Shown one piece after another: positions 33,871-45,676 of a DNA stretch of 64,000 nt. The stretch comes from Chondrilla cf. caribensis (lineage: Eukaryota; Porifera; Demospongiae; Chondrillida; Chondrillidae). The first letter of the stretch is position 1. The number at the start of each line of letters is the position of its first letter. Both the position numbers and the translations under genes were made by a program. The notes below the pieces were generated by a model, which was not told where the DNA came from, searched no databases, and worked only from the letters and a program-made list of their open reading frames with translations. The stretch is taken from positions 3,458,969-3,522,968 of the forward strand of contig OZ026558.1 in the NCBI GenBank assembly GCA_964020155.1, given 5' to 3'.

Positions 33871-34911
33871 GGTAGTACACTAGACGTCTATATATGCACA
33901 CATGTATGCCAATATGTACAGTTCAGTTACAATGTATATTCGTTGGGCAATCCATGTTCAGCACACACATATTACCCCAAACTATAACAACAGAAATATA
34001 CATTCTCGGAAAATTACCATGTTATGTGCTATATGTTATGTGTTATGTTATAGACATGCACACATGTGTCCAGTAATTGAAAAGTATATGATAAAGATTA
34101 AAGTAGATGGTTGGGGTGACACTCACAAACACAGTTTTGGGGTGAAGGCACTTCTTTACATTAATCTTTCATTACAGTATCAGTATACAGAGCTCACAGC
34201 TGAAACACAAACAATGCAGTTATGCAGCAACAGGCTCAGTTTAATATTCACATTGTGTTAGAAAGCCAAAAATGTGGAATGGCCAAACCCTACCTGCCCA
34301 AATGGTTCCTACACCTCAGTACAGAATATTATGTTAACTCAATGGAACATAAATTTAATATTAAATTTTGTCATACCAAACAATATTATGGTGGGATTGC
34401 CTTGGAGTAATTCCTACATGCAATACTCACCCATCCTCAAACAAACCACCTGAAATCCTCACACACCCTGAAATAAATCACCTGAAGCATAACATTAATT
34501 CTTCCATTGTTTTGTTGAAAAAAATAATGTCCTGTGTATCAGCTATGCATTGTGAAAGGAATTCAGGTAAACAAAATAATCCAATTCCAAAAAAATTCTG
34601 GGGCTGCTGCTCACCGCACTTGAATTTTTAGGGTATGCCTATCTATAGTGTTATATGTAGGAAGTGATATTATCCTATACTATATAATTATTATAATGTA
34701 TAAAAGAACTGATCTGATTTTATCTGATTCAATATATCTGATGCTCTGATTACAAATATGTTCCTTATTAGAGCACATTATTGCATAATGACAAAATCAG
34801 TCCCTCTTACCACTACCGTGCTCGCAAGAATTAACACTGCTACAGCTGAATGTTCGCGTTGAATCGATCAATCAAATCCCCTTGATCCCATCTTATCATT
34901 CGTGTCTGTGG
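33871..34911. repeat. EF-hand-type flanks and dispersed repeat
   Basis: 33871-34255 matches 36778-37150 and 34256-34911 matches 25441-26160. No gene is present. Confidence 0.65.
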
Positions 34912-35245
34912 TATACGAAATACACGCTCTGGTTATCAGATGGTATGCAGTTAATTCATGCATTTCTATAGAGACAACTGCACTCCGTATGCATGAAAGC
35001 ATTTTTGAAGAAACAGCACTCCGAACATTGGAACACCCACATATAATATAGTAACTTATCCCTGTCGGTACAATGCATATTCACAGATGTGGTGACTCTG
35101 GAACGACAGTCGAACTTGGAGTATAAAAAGGAGAATAATTATTTCTAATTGCTTAAAAAAAACGAAAAACATGGAGTGCAGTTGTCTCTATAGAAACGCA
35201 TAATTAACTTCAAACCGTCCGATAACCAGAACGTGTATATTGAAT
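34912..35245. repeat. Inverted duplication of the EF-hand promoter region
   Basis: 34912-34990 (GTATACGAAATACACGCTCT ... ACAACTGCACTCC) is the reverse complement, with substitutions, of 35170-35245 upstream of copy G. Between them lies sequence also found upstream of copies A and D (CTTATCCCTGTCGGTAC, GTGGTGACTCTGGAACGAC). It looks like the trace of a head-to-head pair whose minus-strand member has gone. Confidence 0.6.
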
Positions 35246-35290
35246 TTTGGTAAACCACAGACTAGAACAAGTTTAAACCTGTTCGAAGAG
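35227..35290 (+). promoter_or_regulatory. Conserved upstream block of EF-hand copy G
   Basis: The complete GTTTAAAC block (TAAACCACAG, AGAACAAGTTTAAACCTG, TTCGAAGAG), about 120 bases before the ATG of an intact copy. Confidence 0.5.
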
Positions 35291-35406
35291 CTAATAGGAG
35301 CGATCGGTCCTTGGCCGTTTACTCGCGATTTCATTCCTGCTTTGGCAATCAGCCGTACACCTGAGCGAACCCCGTGACTAATAATTACTCCATTTGACTG
35401 ACAAAG

Positions 35407-35973
35407 ATGGCAACTGTCCAAGACTATCTGAACAACGCCAAGTGGGTCAAACGTATCGACGAGTCTTTCAATATTCTCGACGTGAACAAGAACGGCTATC
35501 TTTCGAGAGAAGACTGGCTGATTACTGTTGACAAACTTGCAAAAGTCGCTCCTGACCGCCCGGCTGAAATTGCTAAACTGCGAGCAGTTACTTTGGAATT
35601 CGCGGACGTAATAGGACTGACCGAAGGAGTACAGGCCGACAAGAAGAAATTCCGAGAGCTCGCCGCGGCAATGTCATTGGCTGAGATTGGTAGAAGGGAC
35701 AAGGGAGAAATGACTATGTCGGAAAAGGTCGACAATGCATATTTTGATGTTCTGGACAAAAACCATGACGGACATGTGACTTGGGACGAGTATAAGGTTG
35801 CAATGGAAGTCTTAGGTTTGGGGGAAGAAGAGGGCAGGGCGACCTTCAACTTATTAGATAAAGACAAGTCTGGAAACATTGATCGGAAAGAATTCACAGA
35901 TGCTAATATTAAGTTTTGGTGCACTTTGGATGACCCTGACACTCAAGGAATGTTTGGGGCTAGATTTGAATGA
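35407..35973 (+). CDS. EF-hand calcium-binding protein, SCP/photoprotein superfamily (copy G, intact)
   Basis: Single-exon frame of 188 residues from the family ATG at 35407 to the TGA at 35971-35973. Loop 1 DVNKNGYLSRED, loop 3 DKNHDGHVTWDE and loop 4 DKDKSGNIDRKE keep their Ca2+ ligands; hand 2 does not. The C-terminus is FWCTLDDPDTQGMFGARFE: Phe replaces the C-terminal Tyr of copies A and E, and Asn stands where photoproteins have their His. It is a predicted soluble Ca2+ buffer or sensor. It is the only intact plus-strand member and lies nearest copy F. The GTTTAAAC block (35227-35290) and the full-length 3' cassette (35974-37930) surround it. Confidence 0.9.
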   Translation: MATVQDYLNNAKWVKRIDESFNILDVNKNGYLSREDWLITVDKLAKVAPDRPAEIAKLRAVTLEFADVIGLTEGVQADKKKFRELAAAMSLAEIGRRDKGEMTMSEKVDNAYFDVLDKNHDGHVTWDEYKVAMEVLGLGEEEGRATFNLLDKDKSGNIDRKEFTDANIKFWCTLDDPDTQGMFGARFE

Positions 35974-38028
35974 AATAAGGAACTTCATCAATGCATAGTG
36001 TAAGTGCAATTGGTTGAGTAGCTATAACTAGTAGATACAGTCTAAAAACTGAACTTAAATGCTGCTCTGTACTCTCTTTTTTCTGTATTAAACTAGTAAT
36101 GTGTTGGATATTCAGTTCAAGTGCATGTAGTTAATGACCATGTGGCTCGTCAATGGGTTGGTCTGTCAATAGCATGGCGATTGCGTTGTTGCCCAACCAT
36201 GTTCAACGAGTTGTAAAAGTAGCTCATACAGATCAAGATCTCCCGATCTTGTGTACTATAGCAGCTGCACATTTCTCACACTGGGCTAGGTTCACTTGCG
36301 ATATTATCCAATCTATACCCATCAAGTTATCCTTATTATTGGTCGATTTGAAAATAAAAATAATATAAAATTAAATATAATAACTTACAATTATATTATT
36401 ATTATTATTATTATTATATATTACAGTGCTTTTGTAAGGTTTCCCAAAATAGCACTACACAGAAGTAAATGCACATGCACAGATAACCCCTCAGACAAAA
36501 TATAATTAAATGACAAAGACAAACTCAAAGGCAGGACAAAGGAAAGTAACAGGTACATCGGAATCTACAGGTGAATGTCAGCTACACTAACAAATCTTCT
36601 CGCAATCTCCACATAGCGACCACTCACTTGACTGCTTCATTGTCCTTGATGCTGTGTACACGAACGGAGATGCCAGCCGAGTCGCCGAAATGATCTCCAA
36701 ATTTCTTGAAACATGTCAAAGCCTCAGTAACAAATTTGCATTGTGAATTGTACAATTTAGTTATATTCTCCACAAACAGGTAGTACACTGGGCGTCTGTG
36801 TATACACACATGTATGCCAATATGTACAGTTCAATTACAATGTATATTCATTGGGCAATCCATGTTCTGCACACACATATTACCCCAAACTATAACAACA
36901 GTAATACATTCTCGGAAGATTAGCATGTTACATGCTATATGTTACGTGTTATATATGTTATAGACATGCACACGTGTCCAGTAATTGAAAGGTACGTATT
37001 ATGATAAAGATAAAAATAGATGGTCAGGATGACACTCACAAACACAGTTTTGGGGTGAAGGCACCTCTTTACATTTCATCTTTCATTACAGTATCAGTAT
37101 ACAGAGCTCACAGCTGAAACACAAACAATGCAGTTATGCAGCAACAGGCTCAGTTCAATATTCTCATTGTGTTAGAAAGCCAAATATGTGGAATGGCCAA
37201 ACCCTGCAGCCTACCCAAATGGTTCCTACACCTCAGTACAGAACATTATGTTAACTCGATGGAGCATAAATTAAATACTTGTCATACCAAACAATGGTGG
37301 GACTGCCTTAAAGTAATTCCTACATGCAATCCTCAACCATCCTGAAAAAAGCCACTGATGTCCTCACCCACCCTGAAACAAATCATCTGAAGCATAACAT
37401 TTTTTCATTGTTTTGTTGAATGTGCTGTGTATCGGCTATGCATTGTGAAAGAAATTCAGGTAAACAAAGTAATTCAATTAAAAAGAACTTCTAGGGATGC
37501 TGCTCACCACACTTGAATCCTTACAGGGTATACCTAATACGGTAGGAAGTGATATTATCTTATTATAATGTATAAAAGAACTGATCTGATTTTTCTGATT
37601 AAATTTATCTGATGATCTGATTATAAACACGTTCCATATTAGAGCACCTCATTGCTTAATGACAAAATCAGATCCTTATAATTACTACTACTAGTGTAGC
37701 ATTTGTCCACAGACTGCCTTGAAGTAAGAATAGGGTCTGGTTATACAAGATTAGCCACAGGCAGCATCTATACCTGTACTGTAGTTGATACAAATCCAGT
37801 CCCTTATACCACTACCCTGCTCGCAAGAATTAACACCGCTACCGCTGAATGTTTGCAGTGAATCAATCGAATCCCCTTGATCCCATCATATCATCTGTGT
37901 CCCACCATTTTAACCCTTTCCTAAGTAAGTGAGTTGAACCTTCTAGCTTCTATGCGGGTTCAACCCATTTATGCGATGTCATGTGAACGTTCTAAGACTG
38001 AGTTCGACTCACTTTTAGAGTGCAAGCA
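35974..38028 (+). repeat. Full-length 3' cassette downstream of copy G
   Basis: The most complete example of the duplicated EF-hand flank: 3' UTR, CTTAAGATC-type block, ACAGTGCTTTTGTAGG block, CAAATTTGCATTGTGAATTG block, CAGAGCTCACAGCTGAA block and the 25441-type repeat. A short minus-strand frame at 36624-36809 recurs at 1477-1704. It is about 60-75 codons with no domain, and I do not call it a gene. Confidence 0.65.
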
Positions 38029-38160
38029 AGGGCTACCTTCAACTTGCTTGATAAAGACAAGTCTGGAAAAATTGATCGAGTTGCTATAATAGATACTGTA
38101 TAAGAACTGAACTTTGCTGCTCTGTAGTCTCTTTTTTTCTGTATTAAATAATGTTTGGAT
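38029..38160 (+). pseudogene. EF-hand remnant (copy H)
   Basis: About 50 bases encode the start of loop 4 (ATFNLLDKDKSGKIDR) and then jump directly into 3' UTR sequence (GTTGCTATAATAGATACTG, AACTGAACTT). The rest of the gene is deleted on both sides. The usual 3' flank follows to about 38750. Confidence 0.8.
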
Positions 38161-38750
38161 ATTCAGTTTAATTGAAGTTAATGACCGTGTGGCTCGTCAA
38201 TGGGTTGGCCTATCAATAGCATGGCAATTGCATTATTGCCCCAACCATCTTCAAGTCTTAAAAGTAGGTCAAACAGCTTAAGATCTCCTGATCTTGTGTA
38301 CTTCAGCAGTTGCATATTTCTAACACTGGGCTAAGTTCACTTGCAATATTACCCAATCTATACCCATCAAGTAATGTTTATTATTGGTCGATTTAAGAAT
38401 AAAAATAATATAAAATTAAATAATTATAATAACTTACAATAATATTATTATTTTATTATTATTATTATTATTATTATATATTACAGTGCTTTTGTAGGGT
38501 TTCCCCAGAATAGCACAGAAGTAAATGCACATACACACATAACCTCTCAGACAAAATAAAATTAAACAATAAAGACAAACTGAAAGGGGGACAAAGGAAA
38601 GTAACAGGTACATGGGAATCTACAGGTGAATGCTGGCTAAACTAACAAATCTCCTCGCAATCTCCACATAGCAACCACTCACTTGACCACTTCATTGTCT
38701 TGACGCTGTGTACGTGAACGGAGATGCCAGCAGAGTCACCGAAATTAATG
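38161..38750 (+). repeat. EF-hand-type 3' flank after copy H
   Basis: Colinear with 36110-36680, containing an (ATT)n tract at about 38450-38475. It stops within the ACCGAAAT block. Confidence 0.65.
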
Positions 38751-40140
38751 ATCTACTGCCAAGTTGGGAACTCCTATAGAAACGATTCGTGCGGATCAAT
38801 ATGCCCTCTGTAGATGTTCTGCAATCACATGTACACAGGCCACTTTTAACTATGCTGCAGCATGAAAACAAACTTGATATTTGAGGACAAAGACGGTTCT
38901 TAGCCACGTTTAACCCATTTTTCGCTCGTAAGGTTCCATTCTAATCTCTAAGGTGTTCATTTCCAACACGGAACTTGTGCCATGTACTGCTGGGCAAACT
39001 CAGTGCCTGTAGCTTTCAAGGAGAACACAGTTATGCCAAATGTCTACTTAAGCCTCTGTTCACCTTAAACCACTTCGAAAATCGTGCACATTCAGAAATG
39101 CTTCGTGTTTGGTATCGTTCGAACAGTCAATATGCGCTCTGTACACTGCATGGAAAGCCATTATATTTTCTTTTGCCTGGCTTCAGCTTCCTGGAAAGGA
39201 CATCTGAAGATGGCTATGAGAGTCAGCTAGGGTTTAAAGTCTATGGTATAACCATCCATGGTCTAACTATATAGAGAACCATAGTTTGTGTTGTACATTG
39301 ATTTGAGTTCTGTGCGGATCCGAATTTGCCGGTAATGGAAAGTAGGAATCCGAACTTTCCATTGCCATTCAAGATTGCACAAATCCGAGGTTAGCGTGGA
39401 ACATTCGCCAAATCGTATCAACTACAGTACTGGTGTAGATGCTGCCTGTGGCTAGAATTCAAGTGCAGTGAGCAGTAGCTTCAGAAGTTTTTTTTAATTG
39501 AAATAACTTGTTTACCTGAATTCCTTGCTCGGATGCACTCAGTGCACGTGTCAAGCTATATATTATAATGCCCTCACGGAATCAAACACATGCGTTTTAT
39601 ATACATAATATAACACAGTGTTTCACAATGTATAGACGATACACAGCACAATATCCTTTTATTCAACAAAACAATGAAAAAATGTTATGTTTCAGGTGAT
39701 TTGTTTCAGGGTGTGTGAGGACTTCAGGTGGTTTGTTTCAGGATGGGTGAGGACTTCAGGTGGTTTGTTTCAGGATGGGTAAGGATTGCATGTAGGAATT
39801 ACTTCAAGGTGGTCCCCCCTTATGTTAGGTGTGACAAATATTCAATAATTTATGTTCCCCCGAGTTAACATATAATGTTTTGTATTGGGCTATAGGAACC
39901 ATTTTGGCAGGTAGGGTTTGGCCCTTCCACATATTTGGCTTTCTAACACAATGAGAATATTAAACTGAGCCTGTTGCTGCATAACTGCATTGTCTGTGTT
40001 TCAGCTGTGAGCTCTGTATACTGATACTGTAATGAAAGATTAAATGTAAAGAGGTGCCTTCATCCCAAAACTGTGTTTGTGAGTGTCATCCCAACCATCT
40101 ACTTTTATCTTTATCATAATACCTTTCAATTACTGGACAC
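38751..40140. other. Unique DNA followed by dispersed repeats
   Basis: 38751-39270 is unique in the window and open for 99 codons (38975-39274), but the translation shows no known domain or leader. 39280-39960 repeats the 7200-8170 type sequence. A tandem repeat of about 33 bases (TTCAGGTGGTTTGTTTCAGG) occurs roughly three times at 39690-39790. Confidence 0.5.
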
Positions 40141-40373
40141 ATGTATAACATAACTTGTGTTATGGTAGACAGGTAGATCAAAGGAAAGAAGTGGTTCATA
40201 AAAGGTCTATATACAACACACTTGCAGTTACCAATACAGCACACTTGCAATCAACTCATTTTCTATAAACTGATCAGACCAAATGATCAGACCCATTTCC
40301 TGCCGCCAACAACATCAGCAACAGTGAACAATGGAGCAATTATAACAAACTTGTCATCCCATGACACAAGCTA

Positions 40374-40506
40374 GTTATGTCCCTTCCACAAGGGAAGTGC
40401 AGCTATACAGTCACACTTACAATTCATCACCTCGGGGTGACATCCTCGGTAATAAAATGAAAGTGTGACTGTATTAGCTGCACATCCCATGTGGAAGGGA
40501 CATAAC
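40374..40506. mobile_element. MITE, 133 bp, TA target duplication
   Basis: The ends GTTATGTCCCTTCCACA and TGTGGAAGGGACATAAC are inverted repeats that continue with interruptions to AGCTG...ACAGTCACACTT. TA flanks both sides (40372-40373 and 40507-40508). It is nested in about 350 bases of extra DNA that splits a reverse-oriented EF-hand flank (compare 1840-1880). Non-coding, and Tc1/mariner-like by target size. Confidence 0.75.
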
Positions 40507-41450
40507 TAATACACGTAACATATAGCACGTAACATGCTAATCTTCCGAGAATGTATTACTGTTGTTATAGTTTGGGGTAATATATATGTGTGTGCAGAAC
40601 ATGGATTGCCCAACGAATATACATTGTAACTGAACTGTACATATTGGCCTACATGTGTGCATACATAGACACCCAGTGTATTACCTGTTTGTAGAGAATA
40701 TAACTGAAGTGTACAATTCACAAGGCAAATTTGTTACTGAGGCTTTGACATGTTTCAACAAAACCCAAGCTATTAAACCATCGTTTATTTTGTCTCTACA
40801 AACACCCACCCACACTACCAACGATAAATTTCATATTTCATTCCAACAATTGATTCAGTTGTGTCCCTATTCTGAACATATACTGCCTGTCTTTTTGTCT
40901 GAACCAGATTTAGTATTCACATATTGTATTATATTCTGTTGTCAATAATTATTGTATCACTTATTAAAGTGTATTTTGATAATATAATATACATATTACT
41001 TACATTTGTATGCAAGTACAAGCAAATGAAACCGACGAGCATTCATTTCGTTCTACTGAGTCAGACCCTTAAACTAGGCTGCATCCTGCTCAACCCCTAG
41101 ACGATTCTCTTAATGTCACATTTAGATGCACAGATAATATTTGTGCCTCTTTAATTACAGTATGCAATGATAAATCGGTGAATGCATTATACACCAGTTT
41201 GTTTTTTTTCTAAAATAGTATTCATTGATTAAAATAAAGTATGAAATACATTATTACTGTATAGCAAAAAGTGGTTTGTCCTTTCAAACCGGTAGTATTA
41301 ACATGTATAGTGTAATTTATGTGAGCAGTGTACGCATTCTATTCTGTATAAATCGGCGTGTTGAATGTGGAGTCAAAGGGTTTTCCCCTTAGTTAAACGC
41401 CCGTTTGTATGGTATGCTTGCGTGCTCCTATAGCTATATGTATACGTACG
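40507..41450. other. Reverse EF-hand flank, then promoter side of receptor gene 2
   Basis: 40515-40765 is a reverse-oriented copy of the 36710-36960 flank. The rest, to 41450, is AT-rich and unique. A GGGTTTTCCCCTT block at 41378-41392 recurs before the first exons near 55782 and 62618 and may be part of the receptor promoter or 5' UTR. Confidence 0.5.
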
Positions 41451-44400
41451 ATGGTGAGATCTCTGATTCAGACTCGTTCTTATTGGATGTATTTCGTCCT
41501 CTACTCAGCTATCAGTGGAATATGTAAGTATAAATCTTTGATCAGCTGTAGTAGAGTAATAATTCTGTTACGTATATTATGTAATCAGAGCCGAGTGTAT
41601 AATGTAGCGGTTACTAGCTTGAATCCTCGCCTCCTCCAGCTAATAGTGTAGTAGTAGGTACGTAGCCTATACTAAACAGGTTGACATATCTCCGCGTTTC
41701 AGACAGATTTCCACTTCTCGATCGCAATGCGCTACACATTTCTCATTCCAAACACTAACCCTCCACCAGTTATGTGTTCACTGACAGTTTTTTTCCTACA
41801 GTAACTGTGAACGAGTATAATCAGAATTTAAGTTCCAGGGCTGAAATACTCGGCTGAATGTTCCTGAATTCTTAGACGTTTCCAGGACAAACGATATCAA
41901 TTACCTGTAGGCATATTCAGAAAACTGCATGGCCTAACCTGCATACATACCTAAGCCTATATTATGTACAGCAAACTTACTAAAGGAAACTTACTCATGA
42001 TCAGACAGACTATTATAACATAAGAAACTGTTACGTACAATTTGAAGTTGTTATGTGATGTTCTTATATCACAACTTGCTTATAGCATAATAAATACCAT
42101 GCTACTACATCAACCAAAACACATGTACAGTTTCTGCGTACTGTATCCTATATAGCTAGTACACTGTGGTAATTCCATCATGCTCAAATTTGGATTCAAT
42201 TATCCCAATGCAGCCTTATTAGTGGGCCACGCCTGAATCACTTCAATGAACACTATCTAGTGCTTCACAGGGCAATCCTTGATAAATGTACACTTTAGAC
42301 ATAACAATTACACATTTATTGGAATTACAAGGGTTTCTTTGCACAGACACAGCAACATTAGGACCCCACCCGCATTCCAATAAACCACCATGCATGCATG
42401 ATCATACACAAATGACTGTCTATCTTTTGCTAGTACTCAAGCGGTTATGTACTATAATAATTATCATATTAATATTGATGTGTATGATAATTATAGAGAA
42501 GGGAAGTATATCAATAATATTATTATTACAGAGGCAGTGTTATAAGATTTTAAATATAAGGACAGCTCCACAGGGCAATAGTTATTCAATATCATATGAT
42601 ATCAGTGAGGTACCATACAATAACCAGATGTGTTATGTATATTCATCTCAGAACAACATTTGAACCTTTTAATGTGCCATGAAATTCCATTATAATTAAT
42701 GTGAAATACTCCTTTTAGTACAATTTTTATAATAATAACTGATTTGCTGCTGAGTCATGTTAATTAATTATATGTACTGTAACACTTCTTTTATCATGAA
42801 AACACTGTCACTTTGTTTTCTCATGATAATTTAAAGATACAGGTGATGAGCAGAAGTGGTGACCAACCACCTTATCTGCATACATTTTCACAATATCACC
42901 TACATACATAGGGTCTCAATGCCCACTACGTGTTTCTACATCATTTCCACTGTACTAGAACTGTAACACATACATGATGTACATTTCATAACAAACACAC
43001 ATTGCCAATATTGATAACAATAAGTAGTACATTCTGCAATAACTGCAACATAAGAGTATTGTACTGAAGGTAAATATTTTAATAGTGAGTAGCCACCATT
43101 TGTAACTGCAGATGATGCAGTGCTATACCACTGCTTGTCACTATGTTTTTGGTAGTATTCTACAATAATATCCTCTGCACTGTGGATTATTTCCTCGAAT
43201 ATTTCACAATGCCGAACAATGTGCATGACTTATTAATGTACTGTATTGTAGTACATTCATACGTATTATAACATGTATATATCCTGATTGATGGCAACAT
43301 CAATGAGACAGACAGGGATACAAAACCTATGTATCCCTCAGATCCTCAGATGTGACAACTGATACGTACAATATTATTATGTGCATGTGTTATTCTGATC
43401 TATAACGATTCTGTATAATGTACTCCAAGTAAAACCTCCACGTAGGTTATTGTCAAGTGTACATAAAGGGACCAGATGTTGATAGTGTCTGCTATGGAAA
43501 TACAGTTAGTCTTACGTGTTCCTATCCAAGCTTATGGGATAGGGTGAATGGGAGGAGAAAGTACGTGCCTTCAAGGAATCCATGGACAGTGAATGGTATT
43601 AGAGTATCATCAAATGGCATTAACACATCATTGCGAACAGTCAACAGTACAGCTTCAAGACTGGATGTTACTGTCACCAGAGAACAGTTCAAACATGGCA
43701 TCTTCTACTATTCTTGCTATTTATTGTTGTACAATAGAAGCAGAGAGACTAGCAGTGATGTGGAGATTGACCCACCAGGTGAGGTAGTGCACCTGTGTAT
43801 CATTGTGTGTATGTGCAGTTATACATTTAGTCAGTATGTTTTAAGATTTTGAGGTGGTGCATGATTGGTTGGGGTGCTTGTAGGCAGGCAAATGTAAGTT
43901 TGTTGCAAGCGTCTTTCATTCTGTGACTATTGTACTGATTATAATAATGAACTTGATATGTATATAGCTGAAGCCCCATACTCCGTGTTGCTACCTTTAC
44001 TCGTACCCCATGTTGTGAATGACACACCATGAAGTCTCAGAACATTGAAATTGGAACACAAATTCAACTATTATAAGCACTTTTGTCCTACAATAATTGA
44101 ACTCTTCAACTATTTTGAAATTTGAAAAGAAAACTTACTTTAAAAAATATTCATAATTTTAATTTAGTATCAGGAAACATTAATGAACATTACCATCCCC
44201 CATATCAATCATTCATTGTCACTATATCCCATTACGTAGTCCAGATAGATACATGACATCACTTCAAATTTTGTATGTGATAAATATATTATACAGGGTA
44301 ATACACAATTTTTTGGCTGTATTTATTTGTCCAGAACACCCCGCCCCTCCTACACTGAGAGAACCCATCACCACAACTCCATCTACCGTCACACTAGAGG

Positions 44401-45153
44401 TGGACCACAGGAATACATGTTTTGTGAACTGTACCTTCCAGTATGAGGTCAAGGTTCACCCAGCTGGTAGTCCCATGTCCACATCTACAACAAACCACTC
44501 TACTAATGTTTTCAGTATGAGTGGTCTCAGTGGAGGTACTAGGTACAGAGCAGAGATTATAGCAGTGTGCTCGGAAAACTCCACCATTAGAAGTGATTCA
44601 CTGAATATCAACTTTACAACAGGAATGGAAGATGACTTGAGTATGTTTGTTGTTATGAAAACTTGGTGTTATCATAGATACTACAACCTATTCACTTCAT
44701 CTCATCTTCTAGTGTACCACCTCATTTATCAATTGACCCTTTGTTTATATTAGGTGCTAAAGATGTCCGAACCTTCTCACAACTATAGCTACATATAAAC
44801 CAAATGCTTATGTTACCATGTCTGCTTTCTTCTGTAGATCCCACTACATCCTCCACAGGTCTCATTGCTGGTATTGTGGTAGTCTGTGTTGTTGTCATTT
44901 TACTGACATTTCTAGCTGGTTGTGCAGTTGGAGTGATAGTACATGTTGTCTATTGGAAGAGGTCCAAACAGTCAACAAGTATGTTTTGTTATGGGTTTGT
45001 GTGACTGTGTGTGTGTGTGTGTGTGCATGTCTATGTGTGTGCATGTGTCTGCCTGTCTGTGTGTGTGTACATGTTTGCATGCATGCTTGGGTGTGTACGC
45101 GTGTCTGTGCATGTGTCTGTGTGTATCCTTAAGTGCATATGGTATGTTTACAT

Positions 45154-45191
<38 letters not shown>

Positions 45192-45274
45192 ATGTTTGCA
45201 TGCATGCTTGGGTGTGTACGCGTGTCTGTGCATGTGTCTGTGTGTATCCTTAAGTGCATATGGTATGTTTACAT

Positions 45275-45340
<66 letters not shown>

Positions 45341-45359
45341 GTGTATGTTTGTGTGCGTG

Positions 45360-45436
<77 letters not shown>

Positions 45437-45676
45437 ATGTGTGTGTGTGTCTGTGTGTATGTGGGGGGTGTATGTTTGTGTGGGGGGGTGTTTGAGCATG
45501 CAGTGTTCACTATCTAGTTTACATGTTGTGTACATTCACTAACAACAGGATCAACTGAAGTTTCCATTCATGAATATGAGGAGGTTTACTCCACTCCATC
45601 ATCCAATGATGGTAGAAGTGTTCCCATGACAACCAATCCCAGTTACAGACATGTTGCACCAGTGACCACAGAGTGA
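41451..45676 (+). CDS. Receptor gene 2: signal peptide, Ig-like, FN3, TM, tyrosine tail
   Basis: Five exons join in frame to 326 residues: 41451-41523 (signal peptide, MVRSLIQTRSYWMYFVLYSA), 43446-43778 (Ig-like), 44335-44640 (FN3), 44838-44978 (TM) and 45549-45676 (tail, TGA). All junctions are phase 1 with GT-AG sites. The Ig exon has VSLTCSYP, NPWTVNG and FYYSCYL, the Cys-Trp-Tyr-x-Cys core. The FN3 has EHPAPPTLREP and SGLSGGTRY. The TM, STGLIAGIVVVCVVVILL, is uncharged and is followed by WKRSK. The tail has EYEEVYSTP and SVPMTTNPSYRHV, so several tyrosines could be phosphorylated. A type I surface receptor is predicted; the ligand is unknown. The 1.9-kb first intron holds an orphan tyrosine-rich open segment (42530-42663). 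Confidence 0.8.
42530..42663 (+). other. Possible orphan tail exon in intron 1 of receptor gene 2
   Basis: After an ATTATTATTACAG acceptor-like sequence an open segment encodes YDISEVPYNNQMCYVYSS and stops at 42661-42663. Upstream frames are hydrophobic (TIIIIILILMCMIII). The tyrosine density is like a receptor tail, yet it lies between the signal and Ig exons. It could be a leftover tail of a lost gene, an alternative terminal exon or chance. Confidence 0.25.
45008..45460. repeat. Compound (GT)n microsatellite with 122-bp tandem duplication
   Basis: Within the last intron of receptor gene 2. A unit of about 122 bases (TACATGTTTGCATGCATGC ... GGTATGTTTACATGAG plus GT run) is present twice, at 45068-45156 and 45188-45276, then pure GT runs follow. 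Frames on both strands are repeat translations. Confidence 0.9.

Noticed and set aside
38975..39274. 99-codon plus-strand frame in unique DNA
   Set aside because: No domain, no leader, no splice context and no duplicate in the window; kept only as a note in the region entry.
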